From Rhodocyclales bacterium (GTDB lineage: Bacteria; Pseudomonadota; Gammaproteobacteria; Burkholderiales; Rhodocyclaceae), in contig JACPEH010000024.1 of the NCBI GenBank assembly GCA_016183655.1, positions 1 through 64,000 on the forward strand: a DNA stretch of 64,000 nt, read 5' to 3'. Positions within the stretch are counted from its first letter, which is position 1. Each line of letters begins with the position of its first letter. The position numbers and the translations under genes are program-made. The notes beneath the pieces were generated by a model. The model saw only the letters and a list, made by a program, of their open reading frames with translations, searched no databases and was not told where the DNA came from. This document shows positions 27,027 through 34,989 of the stretch, in pieces.

Positions 27027-27269
27027 CTAGATGCCGAGAGCCTTCATCGCCTTGGCCAGCGTATCCACCGACTCCTGGTGCTTGCCGGCCTTGTGCAGGG
27101 CCTCACCGTCCGCGCGCGCCTTCTTCACCTCTGCCATCTGCTCGGCAGAAAGGGTCGGGTTCTTGGCGAGGGCGTCGTCAATCTTCTTCATGTCCGCCGG
27201 ACAGTGGAAGGCGAAGGCCGAGGTGCTGGCGAGCAGCCCGGCAACGAGAATCAGTTTGCGCATCGACAT
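27027..27269 (-). CDS. Small exported protein of unknown function
   Basis: The 80-residue protein has a signal peptide (MSMRKLILVAGLLASTSAFA) and a mature part FHCPADMKKIDDALAKNPTLSAEQMAEVKKARADGEALHKAGKHQESVDTLAKAMKALGI that looks like a short helical hairpin with one Cys. Similar small periplasmic proteins occur in related bacteria without assigned function. GGAG precedes ATG 27269. It converges on paaH. Confidence 0.75.
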   Translation of the reverse strand: MSMRKLILVAGLLASTSAFAFHCPADMKKIDDALAKNPTLSAEQMAEVKKARADGEALHKAGKHQESVDTLAKAMKALGI

Positions 27270-27374
27270 GAGCAGTCTCCTTTTGGGGTGATCGAGCCTT
27301 TTCGCGGCTCGTAGCACCAGCGTAGTCGACCGGCCCGGCTTTGCAAGCGAATGGGAGCGGCGGTGCGCGATTCG

Positions 27375-27492
27375 GCCTGCTGCCGAGCAAGCTGGCCCCT
27401 TCGGCGAGGAACTCCTTGTATTGGATCGGTTTTGCCAGGGAGGCGTCGCAGCCGGCGGCCAGGGCGAGCACCTTGATCTGCCGCGCACGCCG
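27375..27492 (-). pseudogene. Remnant of a response-regulator receiver domain
   Basis: Directly after the kinase stop codon, and in the same frame, the sequence reads ALAAGCDASLAKPIQYKEFLA. This matches the end of CheY-like receivers (ALAAGCDDYLAKPI..KEFL), including the Lys-Pro pair. The rest of a receiver is missing, and the frame then runs into unrelated sequence. It is either the decayed tail of a response-regulator gene or what remains after a deletion. Confidence 0.5.
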
Positions 27493-29997
27493 TCATCGCG
27501 CCTCCTCGGGCAACGCGGGCAGTGCCCGGCGCACCTCGGCGGCGAAGCGCCCGTGGTTGAAATCGGCCTTGGTCTGGATGTCCGTGACGTGGCCGTTGAG
27601 CGCCGCCCGATCCTCCCGCGTGAGCTCCTTCGCGGTCACGACGATGATCGGGGTGGCCGCCGTGTCGGGGTGGCCCTTGATCGCCTCGACGACGTCAAAG
27701 CCGCTCACCTCGGGCATCAGCAGGTCGAGCACTAGCAGGTCGGGGCGCTCGCGGCGTGCGGTGTCGATGCCGTCGCGGCCGCCGTAGGCGCGTAGCGCAA
27801 CGCAACCGAGGTCGGCCAGGTAGGTGGCCAGCAGATCGACGGCACCGGCGTCGTCATCGACGATCAGCACCTTCGGCGCGGCGCGCGGCGACGCCCCGAA
27901 GGCGAGATTGGCGAGGGCCGCCGCCAACTCCGCGCGGCCGACCGGCTTTTGCAGGACCTGCGAGGCGCCGAGGGAAAAGCCGCGCCTGGCATCGGCGACC
28001 ACCGAGTAGATGACGACCGGGGTGTCGCGCCATGGCGACTCCGCCTGCTTGAGCTGCGCCAGGAAATCCCAGCCGTCCATGCCGGGCAACAGGAGGTCGA
28101 GGACGATCACGCTCGGCTGTGTGCCGGGGAGCAGCGCCAGCGCCGCTTCGGCGCTGGCGGCGCGCAATACCTGCAGGCCTTCGGCTTCGAGCTGCACCTG
28201 GACGAGGACGGCGGCCGCGTCGTCGTCCTCGACGACCAGCGCCAGCCGGCGGCCGTCGCGGCTCGCCGCAGGTCGCGCCGTTGCCGGCTGGCGCCACGGC
28301 AGCCAGACGGAGAAGGCGCTGCCGGCGCCGGGTTGGCTGGCAACGGCGACGGTGCCGCCATGCAGCTGCGCCAGTTTCAACACCAGCGCCAGCCCCAGGC
28401 CGGTTCCCTCAAAGCGGCGAGAGAGGGAGGAGTCGAGCTGGCTGAACGATTGGAACAGGCGCGGCGCATCCTCCGGCCGGATGCCGATGCCGGTATCTTC
28501 GACGGTGATTTCGAGAAAGTCGGCAAAGCCGTTTTCCGCCAGCGGCAGGCACAGCAGGTGGCAGCGGTCGGCCGGCCAGTTGTCGATTTCGGCGCGGGTG
28601 GCGGATCGGGCGCGGAGCGTGACCCGGCCCCGGTCGGGGGTGAATTTGACCGCATTCGACAGCAGGTTGTAGACGATCTGCTTTAGCTTGCGCGGATCGA
28701 CCATGATCGGCGGCAGTTGCGGCGATACTTCCTGGTGCAATACGACGTTGTGGGCGGCCGCCTTTTCCTTGATCACCAACTGGCTGCTTTCGAGCAGCGT
28801 GGCGACGTCGACGCATTCGAGGTCGAGCTCCATCTTGCCGGCTTCGACCTTCGACAGGTCGAGAATGTCGTTGATCAGCGATAGCAGGTGGTGGCCGCTG
28901 TTATAGATGTCGGTGACGAATTCGCGCTGCTGCTGCGGCAACTCCCCGGCCAGGCCGTCCTTGAGGATCTCGGAAAAGCCGATGATGGCGTTGAGCGGGG
29001 TGCGCAATTCGTGGGACATGTTGGCGAGGAATTCGGACTTGCGCGTGCTGGCCTCCTGCAGCTGCCGGTTCTTCTCTTCCAGCACGTTGCCGAGCTGCTC
29101 CAGCTCGGCGGCTTTTTCGTGCTCCCGGGAATGGGATTCGACGAGCCGCGTATAGAGCACGCCGTTCTCGACCAGCAGCATGATCAGGACGAAGCTCGCC
29201 GCGAACAGCCCGTAAATCCGTCCGGCATAGAAGCCGAAGTCGAAGCGGCCGCCGTTGAGGACGGCGGAGAGCGCGATGTCGAACAGCCAGGCGCAGGCCA
29301 CCACCATCAGCCAGAGATCGAGAACCGAGCGGGAGCGCAGCCGCCAGAGGGCGAGCAGCGCGAGCAGGCTGAAGACCCAGACGCTGGAGACGACGACGAT
29401 CATCGATGGCGTGTAGCGGTTGCCGATCATGATTCCCGGCAGCAGGTTCTGGCCCGCGGTCGTCACCAGCGTGGCGGCGACCGCGAGGACGAGTGCGCCG
29501 GCGCTGCAGGCGCAGATCGCGGCCGCCGGGTGCGGGCTCTCGCCGCCGGTCGGCGCCTTGTCCTTGAGCACGGCGTAGGCGATCACGAACAGCGGGAAGC
29601 CGGCATGCCAGAACATATACAGCCACGCCGTGCTCTGCGGCCCGGCGCCGAGCAGCCCGCCGGGCGCAAACAGGCCCGGGAAGCTGAGGCCGTGGGCGAT
29701 CGCCATGAAGGCGGTGAACAGGTAGCCGGTGCCGAGGACGAGCAGCGCACGCGAGCGCAGGATGTGGAACTGGCCGAAGAGCAGCGTCGCGGTGATCAGG
29801 TCGCTGACGACCAGCGCGGATTGATAGGCGGGAATGAATGCCCAGACCGGCGCCAGTTGCACCTTGGCGAAGGGCGCCGCCGCGAGAAAGAGCGCCAGCG
29901 AAACGCCGATGACGGCGAGCGCCAGCCGACGCTGGCTGCGCCCGGGCAGCAGCGTGGCGATGAAAGTCGGGGTGCCGTTGGCGAACGCTGCGGTCAT
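27493..29997 (-). CDS. Hybrid sensor histidine kinase with MASE4 domain and two receivers
   Basis: The 834-residue protein has an N-terminal MASE4-type membrane sensor with about seven or eight helices (1-270) and a short coiled coil (290-325). The HisKA domain has phospho-His in FLANMSHELRTPLNAIIGFSEIL. The ATPase domain has LLSNAVKFT, EDTGIGI and GTGLGLALVLKL. Two receiver domains follow, with phospho-acceptor sites SVIVLDLLLPGMDGW and LLVLDLLMPEVSGF. The start codon abuts the CTAG end of the MITE-like element, so no native promoter or clear ribosome site remains upstream. A receiver remnant follows the stop. Confidence 0.9.
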   Translation of the reverse strand: MTAAFANGTPTFIATLLPGRSQRRLALAVIGVSLALFLAAAPFAKVQLAPVWAFIPAYQSALVVSDLITATLLFGQFHILRSRALLVLGTGYLFTAFMAIAHGLSFPGLFAPGGLLGAGPQSTAWLYMFWHAGFPLFVIAYAVLKDKAPTGGESPHPAAAICACSAGALVLAVAATLVTTAGQNLLPGIMIGNRYTPSMIVVVSSVWVFSLLALLALWRLRSRSVLDLWLMVVACAWLFDIALSAVLNGGRFDFGFYAGRIYGLFAASFVLIMLLVENGVLYTRLVESHSREHEKAAELEQLGNVLEEKNRQLQEASTRKSEFLANMSHELRTPLNAIIGFSEILKDGLAGELPQQQREFVTDIYNSGHHLLSLINDILDLSKVEAGKMELDLECVDVATLLESSQLVIKEKAAAHNVVLHQEVSPQLPPIMVDPRKLKQIVYNLLSNAVKFTPDRGRVTLRARSATRAEIDNWPADRCHLLCLPLAENGFADFLEITVEDTGIGIRPEDAPRLFQSFSQLDSSLSRRFEGTGLGLALVLKLAQLHGGTVAVASQPGAGSAFSVWLPWRQPATARPAASRDGRRLALVVEDDDAAAVLVQVQLEAEGLQVLRAASAEAALALLPGTQPSVIVLDLLLPGMDGWDFLAQLKQAESPWRDTPVVIYSVVADARRGFSLGASQVLQKPVGRAELAAALANLAFGASPRAAPKVLIVDDDAGAVDLLATYLADLGCVALRAYGGRDGIDTARRERPDLLVLDLLMPEVSGFDVVEAIKGHPDTAATPIIVVTAKELTREDRAALNGHVTDIQTKADFNHGRFAAEVRRALPALPEEAR

Positions 29998-30270
29998 CTA
30001 GGGCGTGCTCACAGTAGATTCATGGGCGCGACGATGTCTGCGTGGGATGCAGCGCAAGGCGCGGTGGCGCCGCCTGGCTGGTGCCAGGCAAGTCGCCGCA
30101 ACGCCGCGATGCGCCCACGCAGACATCGTCCCGGAGGGTTGCTGCGCAAAGGCGGCGTCTGCTTCGTTGCACGGCTTGCCCGCACATCAGTGCGGGCGGC
30201 GCCGCGCGCCTCGCATCCACCGCGTTTGCGCAGCAACGCGCTCCACGAATCTACTGTGAGCACGCCCTAG
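29998..30270. mobile_element. 273-bp MITE-like element with 24-bp perfect terminal inverted repeats
   Basis: Both ends carry the same perfect 24-bp sequence, beginning CTAGGGCGTGCTCACAG, in inverted orientation. Inside are two more long inverted repeats: GACGATGTCTGCGTGGG at 30030-30046 with its complement near 30114-30130, and GTTGCTGCGCAAA near 30138 with its complement near 30225. Each is capped by its own hairpin (GCCTGG/CCAGGC and GCCCGCAC-ATCA-GTGCGGGC). The strand can therefore fold as a cloverleaf. There is no transposase, so it is a non-autonomous element. The CTAG at each end may be the target duplication of an IS with YTAR or TA specificity (inference). Confidence 0.8.
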
Positions 30271-30300
30271 CCTCTGCCCGGCCGATTCCGCGCACGCAGC

Positions 30301-30579
30301 CTACTCCTTGCTCTCGTCGTAGTTCGACAGGGTTGCCCCCGCGCCGGCCAGGCACTCCCGCAGGTGCTTCACCTCCTGCTTCGACAGCTCGTTGCTGTGG
30401 TGCGGGTGGTGCAGGAAGAATTCGTGGCGGTTGAGGACGATGCGGAAACGGGCGCCGTGGGCGGGCTCGACGGTGGCGCCGAGGTGGTTCAGCAGCGACT
30501 CGACTTCGCGCCACTGCAGGTTGCTGCTCACGGGGTCATGGTAGATCGCCTGCAGGGTGTTCCGGTGCTTGTTGCTCAT
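30301..30579 (-). CDS. HicA-like protein without a HicB partner
   Basis: The 92-residue protein begins KHRNTLQAIYHDPVSSNLQWREVESLLNHLGATVEPAHGARFRI and continues HEFFLHHPHHSNELSKQEVKHLRECL. This is the dsRNA-binding-like fold of HicA-family mRNA interferases. The usual catalytic His lies in the HHPHHS region rather than in the classical GSH motif. No hicB antitoxin gene flanks it: the MITE lies on one side and the exonuclease gene on the other. It may be a solitary HicA-like protein or a toxin that lost its partner. GGAG precedes the ATG. Confidence 0.65.
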   Translation of the reverse strand: MSNKHRNTLQAIYHDPVSSNLQWREVESLLNHLGATVEPAHGARFRIVLNRHEFFLHHPHHSNELSKQEVKHLRECLAGAGATLSNYDESKE

Positions 30580-30652
30580 GGCCTGTTCTCCGGTACCGGT
30601 TGCAATGCCTTAAAGATACTCCTCCGGCATGCGCGGATGAAGCCCCGTCGCA

Positions 30653-31264
30653 TCAGTCCGGCTGTCGCCCCAGCCGTTCCCACTCGCGGTAGATGCGCAG
30701 CGCGACGTGCGCGTCGTTCGCCGCGTAGAGCAGCTGTCGATCGCTGAGGCGCGGGCTGGCCCAGTTGCTGGTGCCGGTCTTCTTCGATTTCTGCAGGCGT
30801 TGCCCGAAGAAGTGGGCGACCGCCATCTTGGTGCCGACGGTGCCGCGATGGCCGGGGCCGCGCAACACCTCGCCGAGATCGAGCACGTCGGCGAGCGCGA
30901 TGCCCAGCCGCGCCTGCAGCGCGCTGCGGTCGTTGCCGAGACCGAAGCCGATCTTCTTCACCCGCGTCGATTCGAGCACGGCCTTGAGCACCGGCAGGCC
31001 GGCGGCGACCGAGGTCGGGAACAGCCAGGCGCGGCGGTCGGTGGCGAGCTGGACCAGGTGCGGCCCGGTGGAGACCTCTCCCTTGAGGAAGGTTGGCTTC
31101 GATTCGGTGTCGAAACCGACCGCGTCGGCGGCCTGCAAGGCTGCCGCAGCCTCGGCGGCGAGCGCGTCGCCGGTGACCAGCGTGATGTCGGCGAGCGCGA
31201 TGCCGGGGTAGGGCGGCAGCGCGGCGGCTTCCAGCGCGGCGCGGTCGAGGGCGAGGTTCGTCAT
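30653..31264 (-). CDS. 3'-5' exonuclease, RNase D-like DnaQ fold
   Basis: The 203-residue protein has the DEDDy exonuclease motifs: DAVGFDTESKPTF (Exo I, Asp-x-Glu), IGFGLGNDRSAL (Exo II), and LLYAANDAHVALRIYREW (Exo III, Tyr-x3-Asp). It has only the nuclease domain and no HRDC domain, so it is a short 3'-5' exonuclease rather than RNase D proper. It lies four bases from the esterase gene and probably shares a transcript with it and def. Confidence 0.88.
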   Translation of the reverse strand: MTNLALDRAALEAAALPPYPGIALADITLVTGDALAAEAAAALQAADAVGFDTESKPTFLKGEVSTGPHLVQLATDRRAWLFPTSVAAGLPVLKAVLESTRVKKIGFGLGNDRSALQARLGIALADVLDLGEVLRGPGHRGTVGTKMAVAHFFGQRLQKSKKTGTSNWASPRLSDRQLLYAANDAHVALRIYREWERLGRQPD

Positions 31265-31267
31265 TGC

Positions 31268-31942
31268 TCAGGCCGCCATCCGTGCGCGCAGCCAGGCGCC
31301 GACGTCGGCGACCTCCTCCAGGCAGACCGAATGCGGCATCGGATAGTCGTGCCATTCCGGCCGATAGCCCCGGCTCGCCAGGAAATCGCGCGCGGCGGTG
31401 CCGAGCGCGGGCGAGACGACGTCGTCCAGGCTGCCGTGCGCGGCAAAGATCGGGAGGTCGGCGTTCGCGGCGCTGCGTTCGTCGATGACCAGCTGCGGCG
31501 TCGGCAGGTAGGTCGACAGCGCGATCAGGCCGGCGAGTGCTTCCGGGTGCGTCAGCGCCGTCGCGTAGACGACGGCGCCGCCCTGCGAGAAACCGGCGAG
31601 GAAGATGCGTTCGCACGGAATGCCGCGCCGGTTCTCGCGCGCGATCAGCGCGCGCACGGCGTCGCGCGAACGCAGGATGCCGGCCTCGTCGACGCGCCGG
31701 CTGTGCGGTTCGAGCGAGATGATGTCGTACCACGCCGGCATCACGTAGCCGCCGTTGCAGGTGACCGGCATTTCCGGCGCGTGCGGGAAGATGAAGCGGA
31801 CGCCGGGGGCGTCGCCGAGGCCGAGCTCCGGCACCACCGGGACGAAATCGGAGCCGTCGGCGCCGAGGCCGTGCAGCCAGATCACGGCGTATTGCGGGGA
31901 CTCGTCGGTGGTGATTTCGATCGCGGGCAGCAGTTGGGACAC
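31268..31942 (-). CDS. Phospholipase/carboxylesterase family hydrolase
   Basis: The 224-residue alpha/beta hydrolase shows YAVIWLHGLGADGSDF (oxyanion region), GFSQGGAVVYATAL (nucleophile Ser near 116), HGSLDDVVSP (Asp) and YPMPHSVCLEEV (His). It resembles bacterial carboxylesterase II-type enzymes acting on short acyl esters. GTG 31942 is chosen because AAGGA lies upstream and the family begins here; a longer frame runs into def. It is in a tight run with def upstream and the exonuclease downstream. Confidence 0.87.
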   Translation of the reverse strand: MSQLLPAIEITTDESPQYAVIWLHGLGADGSDFVPVVPELGLGDAPGVRFIFPHAPEMPVTCNGGYVMPAWYDIISLEPHSRRVDEAGILRSRDAVRALIARENRRGIPCERIFLAGFSQGGAVVYATALTHPEALAGLIALSTYLPTPQLVIDERSAANADLPIFAAHGSLDDVVSPALGTAARDFLASRGYRPEWHDYPMPHSVCLEEVADVGAWLRARMAA

Positions 31943-31959
31943 TGGGTTTTCCTTGAGGG

Positions 31960-32493
31960 TCAGTCGTTGCCGGGGGCGAGGTCGGGGAACAGCACGTCGG
32001 TGAAGCCGAAGCGCGTGAAGTCGCGCATCCGCATCGGGAACAGCTTGCCGATCAGGTGATCGCATTCGTGCTGGACGACGCGCGCATGGAAACCGCGGAC
32101 GCTGCGGTCGATCGGCTGACCGGCGGGGTCGACGCCCCGATAGCGGATCGCGGCGAAGCGCGGCACCTCGCCGCGCAGGCCGGGCACCGACAGGCAGCCT
32201 TCCCAGCCGAGTTCCTCTTCGTCGCCGAGCGGCGTGATCGTCGGGTTGAGCAGGATCGTCTGCGGCACCGCCTCGGCGTCGGGGTAGCGGGCGCTGTTCG
32301 CGAAGCCGAAAACCACGACCTGCAGGCCGACGCCGATCTGCGGCGCCGCCAGACCGACGCCGCCGGCCGCCGCCATCGTGTCGAACAGGTCGGCGATCAG
32401 CGCGTGCAGCTGCGGCGTGTCGAACGCCGTGACCGGTCGTGCGACTTCGAGCAGTCGCGGGTCGCCCATGCGCAGGATGGTGCGGACGGTCAT
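31960..32493 (-). CDS. def: Peptide deformylase
   Basis: The 177-residue metalloenzyme removes the formyl group from nascent proteins. It has the three family motifs: [18 protein letters not shown] (metal-binding Cys) and [12 protein letters not shown] (metal-binding His pair and catalytic Glu). It does not neighbour fmt as in E. coli, so it may be a second deformylase. Its start overlaps the DUF3820 gene by four bases. Confidence 0.95.
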   Translation of the reverse strand: MTVRTILRMGDPRLLEVARPVTAFDTPQLHALIADLFDTMAAAGGVGLAAPQIGVGLQVVVFGFANSARYPDAEAVPQTILLNPTITPLGDEEELGWEGCLSVPGLRGEVPRFAAIRYRGVDPAGQPIDRSVRGFHARVVQHECDHLIGKLFPMRMRDFTRFGFTDVLFPDLAPGND

Positions 32494-32750
32494 CGCGGAC
32501 TCCCCGGCGGGGTGGCGGGCGCTTGGCGTGCCGGGCTCGGCTGCTGTCGCAGCGGATCGAGCAGGCCCGTCAGGCCGTTGTGGTCAAGCTCCTGCATCAG
32601 CTGCAGCAGGCGCCCGATCTCGCCGTGGGGGAAGCCTTCGCGGGCGAACCAGTTCAGGTAGTTGCCGGGCAGGTCGGCGATCAGCCGGCCCTTGTGCTTG
32701 CCGTAGGGCATGGTACGGGTGACGAGGAGTTCGAGATCTTGCGGGTTCAT
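32490..32750 (-). CDS. DUF3820 family protein
   Basis: The 86-residue protein is built on the motif [47 protein letters not shown], the whole of the small DUF3820 fold (a predicted quorum-related or nucleic-acid-binding module). The C-terminal tail is Pro-rich and probably disordered. It overlaps def by four bases and should be translated together with it. Upstream, 32751-33045 is a non-coding gap serving divergent promoters. Confidence 0.82.
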   Translation of the reverse strand: MNPQDLELLVTRTMPYGKHKGRLIADLPGNYLNWFAREGFPHGEIGRLLQLMQELDHNGLTGLLDPLRQQPSPARQAPATPPGSPR

Positions 32751-33045
32751 CAGGGGGCGCGGTTCGGCTGGGCTGGCAGTTGTCGTGGACGGGCTGGCGA
32801 AGCCGCACTGCTGAGTGATTGGACGCTAAGATTGTCCGGCTTGTTCCGGCCGCCCGCAAGCCGCTTGCGCGGATGCTCCGGGTGCGGCCGATCGTGCCGC
32901 TGTGTCGGGTTTGTAAAATATTCGGTCAGCGCCCTGCCGGCGCGGTGGCGGGGACCGAATTCCTGTTAGCTTTCATGTCATCTGCGTAAGCCGGGTGCGG
33001 CTGCCGGACGACGCGCCGCTGACGATACTGTGAATAGGCGAGGAA

Positions 33046-33933
33046 ATGAGCGAGGGCAAGACTTCCATCCTGTGCGCCGATCTGGTCGGTGCCGAGAAAC
33101 TGCAGGCGCGGCTGGCGGCATCCGAGGTGACGCACGCGCTCGGCCGTTGCGAGAAGCGCATCACGCAGGCCGCCGAGAGCTATCGCGGGCGGATCGTCCG
33201 GACGTCGCCGCTGCGCGTGATCGCCTACTTCGCCGAGGCCGACGCTGCGGTGCACGCGGCGGTCGAGATGCAGCGGCGGATCGTCGCGCTGCCGCCTCTG
33301 TCCGGGGTCGTCCTTGCCGCCCGCATCGGGGTTTGCCTCGGCCATGCGGAGAGCGAGCTGGGCTATTTCGAAGGCGAGGAGGACAATGCGGCCGCCCGCC
33401 TGGCGGCGCTGGCCGCGCCGGGCCAGGTGCTGCTGAGCGTGCCGAAGCGCGCGGCGGCTCCGCGCTGGGAGGGGCTGGTTGCGGACAGCCGCGCGGAGCT
33501 GTCGCTTAGTTGCGGCAAGCGACGCCTCGGCGTGTTCGAGATCGACTGGCGCAACTCCGGGAGCGCTCATCTCAAACCGTCGACAGCTGCCGACGCCGGC
33601 GACGGCCTGACCCTCTTTCTCGATGCCGGCGGCGTCACCCTCGAACTGAACGCGTCGCGGCCGCAGCTTTCGATCGGCCGCCAGGCCGGCTGCGGCCTGC
33701 CGCTGAAGAGCTCGCATGTTTCGCGGGCGCACGCGCGCATCGAGCGCCGCGGCGACGCCTTCGTGCTGATCGACAGCAGCACCAACGGCACCTATGTCGA
33801 GCTGGCCGGCGGCGAGCAGCGCATCCGCCGCGGCGAATGCGTGCTCCACGGCCGCGGGCGCATCGGCTTCGGCGGCAAGCCCGGCGCCGAGGGAATCGAG
33901 TACGTCGAGTTCCGTTTCGGTGACCCGGCCTGA
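33046..33933 (+). CDS. FHA-domain protein with degenerate class III nucleotide-cyclase domain
   Basis: The 295-residue protein has an N-terminal region resembling an adenylate/guanylate cyclase domain (SILCADLVGAEKLQARL, ADAAVHAAVEMQRRI, GVCLGHAESEL). The second metal site, usually GDG/GDS, reads RTSPLRVIAYF, so catalysis is unlikely. The C-terminal FHA domain has all core residues: SIGRQAGCGLPL, SHVSRAHARIE and STNGTYVE. It probably binds phospho-threonine partners. It is transcribed alone and converges on the EF-hand gene. Confidence 0.82.
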   Translation: MSEGKTSILCADLVGAEKLQARLAASEVTHALGRCEKRITQAAESYRGRIVRTSPLRVIAYFAEADAAVHAAVEMQRRIVALPPLSGVVLAARIGVCLGHAESELGYFEGEEDNAAARLAALAAPGQVLLSVPKRAAAPRWEGLVADSRAELSLSCGKRRLGVFEIDWRNSGSAHLKPSTAADAGDGLTLFLDAGGVTLELNASRPQLSIGRQAGCGLPLKSSHVSRAHARIERRGDAFVLIDSSTNGTYVELAGGEQRIRRGECVLHGRGRIGFGGKPGAEGIEYVEFRFGDPA

Positions 33934-33961
33934 CGCCTGCGGCGGAGGCCCCGGCCTTGCC

Positions 33962-34633
33962 TCAGGCCGCGGTGGATATGGCGGCGCCGGAGTTGTCGTC
34001 GAGGTCGTAGGCCTGCACCAGGCGCATCACCTGCAGCATCAACTTCAAGTTCGAATCCTCGCCGGCCGCCACCCTGCCGGCGCCGTCGTCCGTCGCCGAA
34101 CGCGTACCCGTGCTGTCCTGTCCCTGGTCGTAGGCCATCGCTTCCTTGAAGCTGACCTTGCCGTCGCCATCGGCGTCGGCCGCGTCGAAATTGTCGACGA
34201 TTTCCGAGATCAGGCTGGCGCGCTTGCTGTCGGAGGCGCCGATCTCGCTCAACTGATTCTCCAGCTCGTCCTTGGTGAAGCCGGCGTCGTCGCCGGGCGG
34301 CGGCGGGGGCGGCATGCCGCCCTGCATGCGCATCTCCCCGAACTGCGCGTCGAGCTGCGCGGCAGCCGCCTGCAGTGCGCTGGAGAATTCGTCCTTGCTC
34401 ACCTTGCCGTCGCTGTTGCCGTCCAGCTGTGCAAACAGCTCGGCGGCGCCGGTGTCGCCGGTGCCGATCTTGCCGAGCGCGGATTCCAGATCGGACTGTT
34501 CGATGTAGCCCTGGTTGCCGGTGTCGAGCGCGCCGAACAGCTTGTCCGCCATCTCGGCCGGATTCGGCCGCGGCCGTCCGCCCATGCCGTGCATCATCAA
34601 GCCGCTGTTGCCTACTGCGCCAATACTGCTCAT
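33962..34633 (-). CDS. EF-hand calcium-binding protein
   Basis: The 223-residue protein has canonical loops DGNSDGKVSKDEF and DADGDGKVSFKEA, plus a weaker third loop DTGNQGYIEQSDLE. A Met/Pro/Gly-rich linker (MRMQGGMPPPPPPGDD) separates the pairs. No signal peptide is evident. Ca2+ binding is predicted from the loops; partners are unknown. GGAG six bases upstream fixes ATG 34633. It is divergent from the CpxRA-type genes, and a perfect CpxR-like box lies about 110 bases upstream. Confidence 0.85.
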   Translation of the reverse strand: MSSIGAVGNSGLMMHGMGGRPRPNPAEMADKLFGALDTGNQGYIEQSDLESALGKIGTGDTGAAELFAQLDGNSDGKVSKDEFSSALQAAAAQLDAQFGEMRMQGGMPPPPPPGDDAGFTKDELENQLSEIGASDSKRASLISEIVDNFDAADADGDGKVSFKEAMAYDQGQDSTGTRSATDDGAGRVAAGEDSNLKLMLQVMRLVQAYDLDDNSGAAISTAA

Positions 34634-34743
34634 GTTCTTCTCCTTACGGTGGGTTGTTTCGCTGGTCCGTGCACGTTGCCGCGCACGCCGCCCCTGCAAT
34701 GCAAGAGATCGGCCAGAAAGCCGGGTAATTCGGGCGTTCCGGT

Positions 34744-34758
34744 GTAAAACCCGGTAAA
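34744..34758. promoter_or_regulatory. CpxR-like box, EF-hand side
   Basis: GTAAA-ACCCG-GTAAA matches the tandem GTAAA-N5-GTAAA CpxR consensus exactly. It lies in the 356-base gap between the EF-hand gene and the response-regulator gene, nearer the EF-hand gene. The rest of the gap shows no gene. Confidence 0.7.
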
Positions 34759-34873
34759 GAAACGTTAAGGAATCTGTGGAATCTGGTGCAATGTGCATCG
34801 CCGGTGACGCCCCGTTCGCGATCGTCGTCGGCGCCGGCCTCTGGCGGCGTGGCCGGCGGCGAGAATTGCCGGT

Positions 34874-34888
34874 GTAAATCGGCGTTAA
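34874..34888 (+). promoter_or_regulatory. CpxR-like box, cpxR side
   Basis: GTAAA-TCGGC-GTTAA matches GTAAA-N5-GTAAA with one change and lies about 100 bases before the response-regulator start. It fits autoregulation of the two-component operon. Confidence 0.65.
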
Positions 34889-34989
34889 TGCGGCGCCCGT
34901 TCAGTGCCTTGCACGAGCGCTCTTGCGCCGGCGACGGCCATGACGGCAAGCTTTGCCGCGCAGTGTCGAAAGAGGAGTCTGAGGAAGCG

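Noticed and set aside
30005..30263. Mirror-image 84-codon frames on both strands within the MITE-like element
   Set aside because: They arise because the terminal repeats read ATGCTCACAG on both strands; no conserved protein pattern and no ribosome site.
34634..34798. Longer start for the EF-hand protein
   Set aside because: The extension covers the promoter with the CpxR-like box; GGAG before ATG 34633 sets the start.
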